A stretch of DNA of 32,380 nt, taken from positions 8,236 to 40,615 of the forward strand of contig NZ_LFEE01000042.1 of the NCBI RefSeq assembly GCF_001039045.1, read 5' to 3'. The notes under the pieces were generated by a model that searched no databases, had not been told where the DNA came from, and saw only the letters and a list, made by a program, of their open reading frames with translations. The DNA comes from Lactiplantibacillus herbarum. Lineage in GTDB: Bacteria > Bacillota > Bacilli > Lactobacillales > Lactobacillaceae. This document shows positions 23,922 through 32,280 of this stretch, in pieces; the first letter of the stretch is position 1; every line of letters begins with the position of its first letter. Position numbers and translations under genes: made by a program.

Positions 23922-25601
23922 TTAATTAAGATTGACAACTAATTGCATCCAAAAAGAGGCTGTGACATAACTAGCCTTCACAAAAACAAATGAGACAAGA
24001 AACCAAATTTTGGTTTCTTGTCTCATTTGTTTTTGTCTTTTGTTCTTAAAGCCGGCCCCTAACGTGACCAGTTTCATGATGTTTAATGCCATTATTACGA
24101 TTCCAGCTTCTTTTGTGACTTTCTCAAGCCCGCGTACAGAGAATCGGTTAAAACGCAAAGAAGCCTTCATCTTACCAAAAATTGGTTCAACATCAATCTT
24201 ACGTTGTGCATAGATGTTGCCAGTTTTTGGAGCTGAAAGTAGTTCTCGTTGTTTGGCTTTGAAATATTCCCAAGCCTCATTCACTGAGACCTTCCGAAGA
24301 TTACCTTTTGGCGTTAACGCCGCCTCGATTGGGACATGATTCTCGTCGTACTTTTCGGCGACGTACTCTTTAAAGTCACGTGTGAAGCCATATTTATCGG
24401 TTCGTTTTCGGTAAGTATTGAAGTTAAATCGAACACCATTTAAATCAATAAAATAGTCATCCTGAACATGGTAATCCCAATTCATGACCTTACGATCATC
24501 ACTTTTCCATTTACGACTATTTTCTTTAAGCATAGTTCCATATGGAATTAATGCTGTATGACCGCTTAAATGATCTTCTAGATACCGATAATTGCTTTCT
24601 GATCCGTAACCAGCATCAGCTACGATAGTTGATCCTAAAGTATGATGTCGTTTTAAATGTTGTGTAAATTTTTTAAGTGTCCGCGTGTCAGTTGGATTTT
24701 GAAATAACTGATACCCCGTGATGAATTGATTGCTTGTGGCGATTTGAAGATTGTATGCTGGTTTTAGTTGTCCGTTCATCATTGGATCTTCCTTTACTCG
24801 CATAAAGGTGGCATCATGGTCAGTCTTGGAATAGCTATTGCGTGAACCATAAATAGACTGCTGTACCTGATGCTCTCGCATTTTATCCCGTTTCTCATCC
24901 AAATGACGCTTTTGTGATTTCAGTGTTCGCCGCTGCTGTTTAGCTGGATTAGGTGAGACCTTAGTAGTTGCTGCGACCTGTTGGTCCAGCACCATCAAAT
25001 GGTCCTCAACTTTATTAATCATACTATCCAACAACTCAGGTGTTAGGTCTGACTCGGCTGGGATTTCTCCAAGGATCTTTGCGGCATGTAGTTCTCCTAA
25101 AAGCTCAATCAACTTTTCTCGATTCATTTTATCAAAACGAATGGTATTCTTTTTCCAAACAAAACTATATTTGTTGGCATCGGCCAAAATCTTAGTTCCA
25201 TCAATAAATGAAACATCCTCGATTAAACCACTTTCACGAAGAAACTTCGTTAGTTGTGACAAACTATCCTCAGTTAAAGTTGTAAGTTCATCAGAAATTC
25301 GGAAACGGCAGATTGTACGGTAAGATGGAAACTGACCTGCAACCAGCCAATCGGCTGGTTTATTCTCTCTGGCAAACTGTTCAATTTTACGACTACTAAA
25401 AATCCCATAACTGTACGCTAAAAGAACCAATTTAAGCATTGCTCCCAAATCGTATTCTCTAGGTCGGCCAAATTGATACTCATATTTAAGCTTAAGATTT
25501 TCAACTAATCGATTTATGTATTGTGCGGGATGATTTTCTTCAGGAATGTAGTCTAATGCGATACTCAAAGTGGTTTGGTTCATGTTATAATAATTTTGCA
25601 T
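23922..25601 (-). CDS. IS1182-family DDE transposase
   Basis: 559 residues. Catalytic triad by position: Asp134 in SFIDGTKILADANKYSF, Asp329 in IVADAGYGSESNYRYLE, Glu472 in DVEPIFGKMKASLRFNRF. The N-terminal domain FGRPREYDLGAMLKLVLLAY is typical of IS1182. Odd: the reading frame runs through a perfect subterminal palindrome and the left terminal inverted repeat, and the stop lies 31 bases outside the element, so the last nine residues come from host DNA. The start is an ATG about 10 bases after AAAGGAC. The length is otherwise normal and there are no internal stops, so the element is probably active. Confidence 0.93.
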   Translation of the reverse strand: MQNYYNMNQTTLSIALDYIPEENHPAQYINRLVENLKLKYEYQFGRPREYDLGAMLKLVLLAYSYGIFSSRKIEQFARENKPADWLVAGQFPSYRTICRFRISDELTTLTEDSLSQLTKFLRESGLIEDVSFIDGTKILADANKYSFVWKKNTIRFDKMNREKLIELLGELHAAKILGEIPAESDLTPELLDSMINKVEDHLMVLDQQVAATTKVSPNPAKQQRRTLKSQKRHLDEKRDKMREHQVQQSIYGSRNSYSKTDHDATFMRVKEDPMMNGQLKPAYNLQIATSNQFITGYQLFQNPTDTRTLKKFTQHLKRHHTLGSTIVADAGYGSESNYRYLEDHLSGHTALIPYGTMLKENSRKWKSDDRKVMNWDYHVQDDYFIDLNGVRFNFNTYRKRTDKYGFTRDFKEYVAEKYDENHVPIEAALTPKGNLRKVSVNEAWEYFKAKQRELLSAPKTGNIYAQRKIDVEPIFGKMKASLRFNRFSVRGLEKVTKEAGIVIMALNIMKLVTLGAGFKNKRQKQMRQETKIWFLVSFVFVKASYVTASFWMQLVVNLN

Positions 25602-25755
25602 ATTTGGAATGTCCTTTCGGGGATAATTTCGTAGAGTATCGGGTGCGACCGATGCTCTTTTTTTATTTTCTATTATATCAAAAAGCAGATCTGTAAAAAT
25701 CCGAAGATTTTTACAGATCTGCTTTTGTTTTAGAGACTTATGTCACAGCCTCTTT
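23953..25755 (-). mobile_element. IS1182-family insertion sequence, complete
   Basis: About 1.8 kb with perfect 18 bp terminal inverted repeats, AAAGAGGCTGTGACATAA (23953-23970) and its complement (25738-25755). Just inside each end is a long perfect palindrome: around 23979-24037 (AAATGAGACAAGAAACC arms) and 25679-25725 (AAAGCAGATCTGTAAAAATC arms), each able to stop transcription crossing the element. No target duplication is evident in the flanks. It sits between the VIT gene and the 3' end of the Bsh/Pva gene and interrupts no ORF. Confidence 0.92.
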
Positions 25756-25773
25756 AGTATTGTATTTCAAACA

Positions 25774-26760
25774 TTAATTAGCCAAATTAAATTGTTGCGT
25801 CTTCTTCAATTCAAATTCGGTTGGTTGTGCAGCCGTCATTAACTCCTCAGTTAAAGCAACCCGTGTGATGGATTGATCCGCATAAGGTTGAATGTAAAAT
25901 GCTGGCTCGTGCATACTCATGTACGCCCGGTACTGCGTATAATCAGATGTCCCGTTGTCTTGAATCTTAACACCCTTAGGAATTTCAACTGAATTGAGCA
26001 TGTGTGATAAAGTATTGATTGCTTCCGCATCGGTCTCAACGGCATCAGTATGCTGACGCATGAAGACGGTCCGGACAAAGCGAGCTACTGACGTATAATC
26101 CCCAGGCATCCCTAAGGCACCGGTTCCGGGACCAAACGCCTTAACTTCCATATCACCGTATTGGCGAGATGGGTGTGGCGTTGGTTGTAGATTTACGTAA
26201 TTGCTCAAGTTCTTTAAATGCCAGTTAAAGTCTGGTGTATTAGTCATCACACCCACTGGATTTTCCATAAAGTGCATCCCATCAGCTTCGCGTTCTAAGA
26301 CGTAAGTTGCACCCGTCTTGTCGCTAATAATCCAATGTAATGGTACAACAATATTCAATAGTGGCGCTGCGGCTTCCATGATATTAAGCGTATCTAAACG
26401 TTCGCCTAATTCAGCAGCACTCTTAACGTTACCTAAGATCCACATCACAACTTCGTGAGGAGCTAAGTTAACTTGATCAGTAACAGTTTGATCCGCATAG
26501 TGGGCCTGACCAGCAAAGTAAAGCGCTGCGGCACTGACGCCATGTTCATTGACACCATCAACGAACACGTAACCATTAAGATCACGGCCGGTACCAACGA
26601 AACTGTATGGTGCGTCAAAACCATCTGGATTGGTCACACTACTGAAATGGTGATTCCGTGGAATAGCCACTGGACGGCCACCAAGTTCAAAAGCGAAGTC
26701 CATGGTGCGTGCTAAAAACTGATCACCCGCCGTGGTTTGAAACGTTAAACTAGTACACAT
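25774..26760 (-). CDS. bsh3: choloylglycine hydrolase / penicillin V acylase family
   Basis: N-terminal nucleophile amidase that cuts amide bonds of conjugated bile salts, penicillin V or N-acyl compounds. 328 residues. The ATG at 26760 (10 bases after AAGGA) leaves Cys2 as nucleophile after Met removal; an upstream GTG would bury it. Arg18, Asp21 (LARTMDF) and NIVVPLHWIISD with DKTGATYVLE are family residues. Where bile salt hydrolases have Asn82 (in LNFPG-like context) this protein has Tyr (ALYFAGQ), a feature of penicillin acylases. The symbol is from remembered L. plantarum order (a bsh paralogue beside copB). The insertion sequence starts 19 bp after its stop. Confidence 0.9.
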   Translation of the reverse strand: MCTSLTFQTTAGDQFLARTMDFAFELGGRPVAIPRNHHFSSVTNPDGFDAPYSFVGTGRDLNGYVFVDGVNEHGVSAAALYFAGQAHYADQTVTDQVNLAPHEVVMWILGNVKSAAELGERLDTLNIMEAAAPLLNIVVPLHWIISDKTGATYVLEREADGMHFMENPVGVMTNTPDFNWHLKNLSNYVNLQPTPHPSRQYGDMEVKAFGPGTGALGMPGDYTSVARFVRTVFMRQHTDAVETDAEAINTLSHMLNSVEIPKGVKIQDNGTSDYTQYRAYMSMHEPAFYIQPYADQSITRVALTEELMTAAQPTEFELKKTQQFNLAN

Positions 26761-26848
26761 GGGTCTCACATCCTTGATTTAAGTACTCTTATTTTAGCAC
26801 CTAAACCAAGTCAACACACGCATTTGCAAGAATATACCTATTAATCGA

Positions 26849-28888
26849 TTAGTCTTTCAGTCGTAACGTCATCGCATTGATTGCCACGATAACCGTACTC
26901 AAGGACATCACAACCGCGCCAAACATTGGGTTTAAGATAAAACCAATTGGTGCTAATACCCCGGCTGCCAACGGAATCGTTACAATATTGTAGCCAGCAC
27001 CCCACCATAAGTTTTGTGCCATTTTACTGGTTGTTTGCCGTGCTAATTCCAAGAAATCAACCACATCGTTAGGATTGCTCTTTACTAGCACGATATCAGC
27101 AGAATCAATTGCGACATCCGTCCCCGAACCAATCGCAACCCCAATCTCAGCCTGTGCTAGACTTGGCGCATCGTTAACGCCATCACCGATCATCATGACG
27201 TTGCTACCATCAGCTTGATACTGTTTGACTAATTTAGCCTTGTCTTCTGGCAATAAGCTAGCGTGAACTTCCGTAATGCCCAACTGTTTAGCAACAACTT
27301 GCGCACTCTGCTTGTTATCACCCGTTAACATGACCGGCGTAATATGTTGGGCTTTCAAGCTATCGATTAAGTTCTTCGATTCTGGCTTAATCTGATCACC
27401 CTGCGCAGCAAATCCTAGGACCGTCTTATCTTGAATCAAGAAGCTGACGGAGTTACCCGCACTAGCCAAACGATCGAAGGTCTCTTGATCGTATACTAAT
27501 TTCTCTTTATCAAGATAAGCCGCTGAAACAATCCGATACTCTTTACCATCGATCGTCCCACTCAGACCAACCCCAGTAATCTGATGAACGTCCGTGACCT
27601 TCGTAGCAGCTATTTGATGTTCCTTAGCTGCAGCTAAGATGCCTACTGCTAACGGGTGACTTGAGCCATTTTCCAGCCCTGACATCATTGCTAAGACTTC
27701 ATCCGCTGTAAATTGAGTCGTGACGCCCTGATAGTCTGCAACTTTAAAATTACCAGCCGTCAAGGTCCCCGTCTTATCCATTAAAGCGTAGTTCAATTTT
27801 TTAACTTGTTCCATCGCGTCACGATTACGAATCAATAAGCCGTGACGAGCGGCAATCGCCGTGCTACGAGCAACGACTAGTGGAATTGCTAACCCCAATG
27901 CGTGTGGGCAGGCAATAACTAAGACCGTTACCGCAATTGATAAGGCTAAAGCCAAATTACCAATGAGTAACCAAGTAACGAAGGCCACGATTGATACCGT
28001 TAGTGCTGCATAGAATAGTAAACCAGCCACTTTATCGGCCATGTTTTCTTGTGAAGATTTGGCTGATTGCGCATCACTGACCAACTTCATAACCTGAGCT
28101 AAATAACCACTCTCGCCGGTCCCCGTAACTTGCATTTCAAACGTTCCGTCACCGTTGACCGAACCACCAACAACTTTATCCTGCGCCTTTTTCTCAACTA
28201 ACTTCGCTTCACCAGTGACCATCGATTCATTAACACTAGTGGCACCACTTACGACTGTCCCGTCAGCTGGAATCTTTTCGCCAGCCCGAACTTGAACGTG
28301 ATCACTCTTCGCTAGATCTGAAATCGCAACTTCTTGAACTTGGCCATCTACAATCTTGTGAGCAGTACTTGGTAATAATTTAGCTAAATTATCAACCGCT
28401 GACCCAGCGTTCATCACCGTATTCATTTCGATCCAATGACCCAACAACATGATGGCAATTAAGGTAGCTAGTTCCCAGAAGAAATCAGTCACCATTGGTT
28501 TGGCATGCAAGAAATCATTAGCGATCACCGCATAAATACTGTAAACGTACGCCACGCTAATCCCCATGGTAATCAGGGTCATCATCGCTGGTTTGCGGTT
28601 AGCGACTTCCGCTTTAGCACCACTGAAGAATGGTTGCCCACCGTAGAGGAATAGAATCGTTCCTAAAATTGCAACGATGTAATCAGACCATGGTTGGAAA
28701 ACTACTTGAAATGGTAAGTTAACCCCCATCATGGGACTCATCACAACGATTGGAATCGTCAAAACTAGTGAAACCCAAAACTTCAACTTCAAGTTTCCCA
28801 TATGCATCATCTGACCATGCCCCATATCCATATCATCCATGTGTTTCATGTCATGCTTGCTCATGCCCTGCATATCCATATCTTTCAT
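26849..28888 (-). CDS. copB: copper-exporting P1B-ATPase (CopB-type)
   Basis: 679 residues. Pumps copper or silver out of the cytosol. His/Met-rich N-terminus (MKDMDMQGMSKHDMKHMDDM, then DMGHGQMMHM), actuator TGEAKLVEK, the CPH transport motif (ACPHALGLAIP) that defines P1B-3/CopB, phosphorylation Asp in MDKTGTLTAG and GDGVNDAPSL. CPH rather than CPC separates it from CopA. Start ATG at 28888, 9 bases after AGGAGG; a TTG six bases earlier is too close. Its promoter has two CopY operators. No clear terminator before bsh3; read-through is likely. Confidence 0.96.
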   Translation of the reverse strand: MKDMDMQGMSKHDMKHMDDMDMGHGQMMHMGNLKLKFWVSLVLTIPIVVMSPMMGVNLPFQVVFQPWSDYIVAILGTILFLYGGQPFFSGAKAEVANRKPAMMTLITMGISVAYVYSIYAVIANDFLHAKPMVTDFFWELATLIAIMLLGHWIEMNTVMNAGSAVDNLAKLLPSTAHKIVDGQVQEVAISDLAKSDHVQVRAGEKIPADGTVVSGATSVNESMVTGEAKLVEKKAQDKVVGGSVNGDGTFEMQVTGTGESGYLAQVMKLVSDAQSAKSSQENMADKVAGLLFYAALTVSIVAFVTWLLIGNLALALSIAVTVLVIACPHALGLAIPLVVARSTAIAARHGLLIRNRDAMEQVKKLNYALMDKTGTLTAGNFKVADYQGVTTQFTADEVLAMMSGLENGSSHPLAVGILAAAKEHQIAATKVTDVHQITGVGLSGTIDGKEYRIVSAAYLDKEKLVYDQETFDRLASAGNSVSFLIQDKTVLGFAAQGDQIKPESKNLIDSLKAQHITPVMLTGDNKQSAQVVAKQLGITEVHASLLPEDKAKLVKQYQADGSNVMMIGDGVNDAPSLAQAEIGVAIGSGTDVAIDSADIVLVKSNPNDVVDFLELARQTTSKMAQNLWWGAGYNIVTIPLAAGVLAPIGFILNPMFGAVVMSLSTVIVAINAMTLRLKD

Positions 28889-28915
28889 AATCAATGGCCT
28901 CCTAACCAGAATGTT

Positions 28916-28966
28916 TACATCTGTAATCCATAACTAAAGTTTACGTTTGTAGACGATAAAAGTCAA
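28916..28966 (-). promoter_or_regulatory. copB promoter with two cop boxes
   Basis: Minus strand TTGACT (28961-28966), 17 bp, TAAACT (28938-28943). TACATCTGTA (28916-28925) is a perfect TACANNTGTA CopY box; TACGTTTGTA (28942-28951) is a one-mismatch copy overlapping the -10. Binding of CopY here would block transcription; the remaining bases to 29110 show nothing else. Confidence 0.8.
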
Positions 28967-29110
28967 GTTAAATACTTTCGGCCTTCTTTCATCATCAACT
29001 TACTCCTCATAACGCCGGTCTACACACCAAACACGTTTGAAAGTTATCCTTAAGTAGTAAGTTTTTCCAAACCCTTATCTATTACAATACTGGCTTAAAT
29101 CAACCTAAAC

Positions 29111-29160
29111 AAAAATAACGCTCAGCTGGAGTATGACACTACCACTGAACGTTACTTTTG
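29111..29160 (-). terminator. intrinsic terminator after copY
   Basis: Minus strand GTAACGTTCAGTGG pairs with CCAGCTGAGCGTTA, then five T. Confidence 0.8.
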
Positions 29161-29196
29161 TTTTTTTTACATTCTAATAAACCACTCGTCGCTAGC

Positions 29197-29625
29197 TTAG
29201 CACTTTGTCCCCGGCACACAATCGCAATCAATTACGGCTGGTGCTGATGATGCTTTTTTCGCTAAAACATCTTGTAACCCCGCAATATCTGCCTGGCTCA
29301 AATTTAACTGCTCAATTAGATCAGTCAACGTTTGACCAACTCGCATCTGACACAGATGTCCAAATAGTGTGCTGGCCGCCTCGTCCATCGATGGTTGTTC
29401 TTCAACTACTGGAAAGTAGGTAAAGGCGCGTCCGTTTTTCTCAACCCGGAGTGCTCCCTTCTTAACTAACCGTCCCAGTAACGTCTTAACGGTAGCCATC
29501 TTCCAACCCATCTTTGCGACCATCGCCTCAGCAACCTGATTACTAGTCACTTGTCCAAACGTCCAAGCAACCCGCATCACTTCCCATTCAGCATCGCTAA
29601 TCTCAATTTTTGTTTGTGCTTCCAA
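29197..29625 (-). CDS. copY: CopY-type copper repressor
   Basis: 142 residues. N-terminal winged helix of the BlaI/CopY family (ISDAEWEVMRVAW, KTLLGRLVKKGAL), dimerisation helix, and a C-terminal metal-binding CDCVPGTKC. Classical CopY has CxC-x4-CxC; here the last Cys pair is only one Cys, so three Cys remain. Copper (or zinc) binding is expected to control DNA release. The TTG at 29625 follows GAGAGG by 11 bases; a GTG upstream overlaps that site. Its promoter carries a related operator. A separate terminator makes it monocistronic, with copB from its own promoter. Confidence 0.9.
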   Translation of the reverse strand: MEAQTKIEISDAEWEVMRVAWTFGQVTSNQVAEAMVAKMGWKMATVKTLLGRLVKKGALRVEKNGRAFTYFPVVEEQPSMDEAASTLFGHLCQMRVGQTLTDLIEQLNLSQADIAGLQDVLAKKASSAPAVIDCDCVPGTKC

Positions 29626-29642
29626 TGGCTTGACCACCTCTC

Positions 29643-29692
29643 CGAATTAATTTATACATAGTTTACATCCGTAAACACAAAAAAGCAACTAT
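29643..29692 (-). promoter_or_regulatory. copY promoter and operator
   Basis: The minus strand has TTGTGT and TATAAA separated by 18 bp. Between them GTTTAC-N4-GTAAAC (29662-29675) holds TACATCCGTA, a one-mismatch cop box, so CopY would regulate itself. Confidence 0.65.
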
Positions 29693-29726
29693 TCCATTCG
29701 CAACTCAGTACGAACATAATAGTTGA
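29677..29726 (-). terminator. intrinsic terminator
   Basis: Minus strand CAACTATT pairs with AATAGTTG, with an inner GTTCG/CGAA pairing, followed by six T. It ends the unit at 29800. Confidence 0.75.
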
Positions 29727-29799
29727 ACTTATTCATTATCATCACTAAATAATTTAATTCAGCTAATGATAGATTCTAGCGATTCACCGCATAGACCAC

Positions 29800-30072
29800 T
29801 TAATGTTCCTGAACAAACTGCTCGAGTAACGTCATAAGATAAGTGACATTTTCTGGGTACGCCGCTGCATGTTGACGCAAATAACTGTCAATCTTACCGT
29901 GATATAAAATAGTTGTCGCTGTTTGACCGCTAGTTTGCAATAAACTTTGCCGAAATTCATTAAGCAGTTGCTGTAGCCCAACCTGCACCGAATCATCTCG
30001 GTCTAGCATTAAAGCGGCCCGACTAACCGCATCTAAAACTTGTGATTGTGTAATTTGTGATTTTGCTGACAT
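29800..30072 (-). CDS. small helical protein, unknown
   Basis: 90 residues, about four helices (QVLDAVSRAALMLDRDDS; VGLQQLLNEFRQSLLQ; KIDSYLRQHAAAYPENVTYL; MTLLEQFVQEH). Size and all-helix plan resemble class IIa bacteriocin immunity proteins, but no residue pattern is diagnostic and no bacteriocin gene is near. Start ATG at 30072, behind AGGGGA; the longer upstream frame lacks a site. Monocistronic. Confidence 0.65.
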   Translation of the reverse strand: MSAKSQITQSQVLDAVSRAALMLDRDDSVQVGLQQLLNEFRQSLLQTSGQTATTILYHGKIDSYLRQHAAAYPENVTYLMTLLEQFVQEH

Positions 30073-30198
30073 TCGTTTTCCCCTATTTACTATAATAGGT
30101 CTCATTATACACCGTTAAACCAGCCATCTAAGATTATTTCTACGAGAAAATATGTTATGCTACCAACATCTATTCATTCTAATAACGGAGGGCTTGAC

Positions 30199-30615
30199 TT
30201 GAAACCTACTTCAAAATTACAACAACGACTACAACTTTGGATGCGCGGACGTTACGGCCAAAATGACACGCTGAATCGCTTCTTGAATAACCTAGCGCTT
30301 GTTCTGATACTGGTCAGCTTTTTCTTACGTTCAAGTTGGCTGATTTTGCTAGCCGTGTTATTAATCGCATTCAGTTATTGGCGACTATTCTCCAAAAAGA
30401 TCTACCAACAAGTCGCCATCAACCGGGGCTTCCAGCGCATCTGGCTACCCATCACGCGGCCGTTCAGCCGCTTAAAATACTGGTTCACTCAACACTGGCA
30501 CTACCGTTTCTTTCACTGTGAACAGTGCCACCAACGGATTCGGGTTCCCCGCCATCACGGTCGGGTCAAGGTAACTTGCCCTAAATGTAAGCACCAGTTT
30601 GAGGCACGAACTTAA
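30199..30615 (+). CDS. membrane protein with C-terminal zinc ribbon
   Basis: 138 residues. One long or two short helices (LALVLILVSFFLRSSWLILL, then AVLLIAFSYW), a basic region, then a ribbon with CEQC and CPKC (about 109-133) separated by 22 residues, as in zinc ribbons that bind metal for protein or nucleic acid contact. No family recognised; the arrangement fits small lactobacillar zinc-ribbon membrane proteins. Start TTG 30199 just after GGAGGG; an ATG 42 bases upstream has no site. Promoter not clear. Confidence 0.72.
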   Translation: MKPTSKLQQRLQLWMRGRYGQNDTLNRFLNNLALVLILVSFFLRSSWLILLAVLLIAFSYWRLFSKKIYQQVAINRGFQRIWLPITRPFSRLKYWFTQHWHYRFFHCEQCHQRIRVPRHHGRVKVTCPKCKHQFEART

Positions 30616-30631
30616 TATCAACCTACTACTA

Positions 30632-30676
30632 AAATGACCTACTTCAGAATTCAAACTTCTGAAGTAGGTCATTTTT
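30632..30676 (+). terminator. intrinsic terminator
   Basis: AAATGACCTACTTCAGAA pairs with TTCTGAAGTAGGTCATTTTT around a short loop; a near-perfect stem. Confidence 0.92.
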
Positions 30677-30765
30677 GCGTTGATAACCGTCAAAAAACAC
30701 TTACGAAATTTTTTATTTTCTGTTAGGCTAACCAGTTGTACAAGAAAGTGAGTGTGACGATTTTT

Positions 30766-32208
30766 ATGGATTCAGTAAAAAGCAACCCGCAAGCACAACA
30801 GACAGCGCGGGTTCCTGTCACCCATCCAATGCTGGCCATGATGGGAATGTTAATTGGGGGCTTTGTCGGCATGTTTAGTGAAACGTCACTGAACATCGCG
30901 TTACCCCAATTGATGGTCCAGCTCCACGTCACTACTGCAACCGTTCAGTGGTTAGTCACTGGTTACATGTTAATGATTGGGATCGTACTACCCTTATCGA
31001 GTTTACTCTCTAAGTGGTTCACGACCCGTCAAATTATTCTATTCGCACTAATTGACTTTGCAGTCGGAGCCGCAATCTCTGCCTCCGCACCCGGTTTTGG
31101 TGTCTTACTGCTAGGTCGAATGATTCAGGGGATCGCAACTGGACTGATTCTACCCTTGATGTTTACGGTCGCAATGCAGATTTTTCCACCATATAAGCTC
31201 GGTGCCGCTATGGGGATGGTCGGACTAGTTATTATGTTCGCCCCTGCCGTTGGTCCTACACTAGCCGGAGCCGTTTTAGGCCTTGCTTCTTGGCGCTGGA
31301 TCTTCTGGATTTTTATTCCATTTCTAGCAATTGCCTTTATCTTCGCCGTAACTTCTCTGGAAAACATTGCACCTGTTACCCGGCCTAAAATCGACTTCTT
31401 ATCGATTCTATTATCCATGATTGGTTTCGGTAGTCTAGTCGTCGGTGTCAGTCTAGCCAGCGCTCAAGGCTGGGGATCGTCCGCTGTAATTGGATCACTA
31501 ATTCTCGGATTAGTTGTTCTAGCTTGGTACACCCACCGACAGCTCACGATGGCTCACCCGATTCTGAACTTGAAAGCGTTCACAATTCCAGGCTTCCGTA
31601 TCGGTGCTAGTCTCGTGATGATCAACTTTGGTATTATTCTATCAGCAATGTACCTATTACCCATGTATATCCAAAAGGGCCTGTTGATCCCCGTCGCCTT
31701 AACCGGTGTTATTATGTTACCCGGCGGTTTGATGAATGCTATTATCTCAGCTATTTCTGGTCGTTTATACGACCGCATCGGTGCCCGTAAACCGGCACTT
31801 CTAGGCTTCTTCATCTCAATGGTTGGCGCTTTGATGCTAGCCCTCACGACGACACACAGTGCAACGTGGTACGTCATCTTAGCACACGTTATCCTGATGA
31901 TTGGGGCACCGCTCGCGATGTCACCTTCCCAGACCCACGGGTTAAACGCACTCACCGGTCCACTTGCAGCCGATGGTAGTACGATTATGAATACCCTCCA
32001 ACAAGTTGTTGGTGCGATCTCCACAGCCATTGCAACTAGCTTACTCGGAATCGGCCAAGCCGCTTACTACGCTAACGGGTTGCACCATGCGGCCGGGGCG
32101 TTCGTCAACGGGGCGCATTACGGTTTTTACTTTACGTTAGTCATGGCGTTTGCCGGCCTGTTATTAGCGACTCGCTTGCCAAAACAGAGGGTGACAAAAA
32201 CTGAGTAG
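30766..32208 (+). CDS. MFS multidrug exporter (DHA2, EmrB/QacA type)
   Basis: 480 residues, 14 helices. MFS motif A-like segment (LSSLLSKWFTTRQI), VQWLVTGYMLMIGIVLPL of the DHA2 family (helix 2) and GRMIQGIATGLILPL (motif B) with the VGLVIMFAPAVGPTLAGAVL antiporter motif C are visible. It should expel drugs or other lipophilic compounds by proton exchange; the substrate is unknown. Start: the ATG at 30766 with AAAGTGAG 13 bases away; a TTG 30 bases upstream in frame is also open. No regulator gene is adjacent in the window. Confidence 0.88.
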   Translation: MDSVKSNPQAQQTARVPVTHPMLAMMGMLIGGFVGMFSETSLNIALPQLMVQLHVTTATVQWLVTGYMLMIGIVLPLSSLLSKWFTTRQIILFALIDFAVGAAISASAPGFGVLLLGRMIQGIATGLILPLMFTVAMQIFPPYKLGAAMGMVGLVIMFAPAVGPTLAGAVLGLASWRWIFWIFIPFLAIAFIFAVTSLENIAPVTRPKIDFLSILLSMIGFGSLVVGVSLASAQGWGSSAVIGSLILGLVVLAWYTHRQLTMAHPILNLKAFTIPGFRIGASLVMINFGIILSAMYLLPMYIQKGLLIPVALTGVIMLPGGLMNAIISAISGRLYDRIGARKPALLGFFISMVGALMLALTTTHSATWYVILAHVILMIGAPLAMSPSQTHGLNALTGPLAADGSTIMNTLQQVVGAISTAIATSLLGIGQAAYYANGLHHAAGAFVNGAHYGFYFTLVMAFAGLLLATRLPKQRVTKTE

Positions 32209-32244
32209 CTGGCTCACGTTTCAATAATTAAGATAAAAAATACA

Positions 32245-32280
32245 ATAAGGGACTATGACTTAGGTCACGGTCCCTTATTT
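32245..32280 (+). terminator. probable terminator
   Basis: AAGGGACTATGAC pairs with GTCACGGTCCCTT, followed by ATTTAG, a short T-run. The remaining bases to the window end show no gene. Confidence 0.65.

Noticed and set aside
23770-25773. Target-site duplication of the insertion sequence
   Set aside because: Flanks CCAA and AGTA (or other borders of the 18 bp repeat) do not repeat each other.
31125-32030. Minus-strand ORFs inside the MFS gene
   Set aside because: Antisense shadows of codon bias in a hydrophobic protein, no ribosome sites or family likeness.
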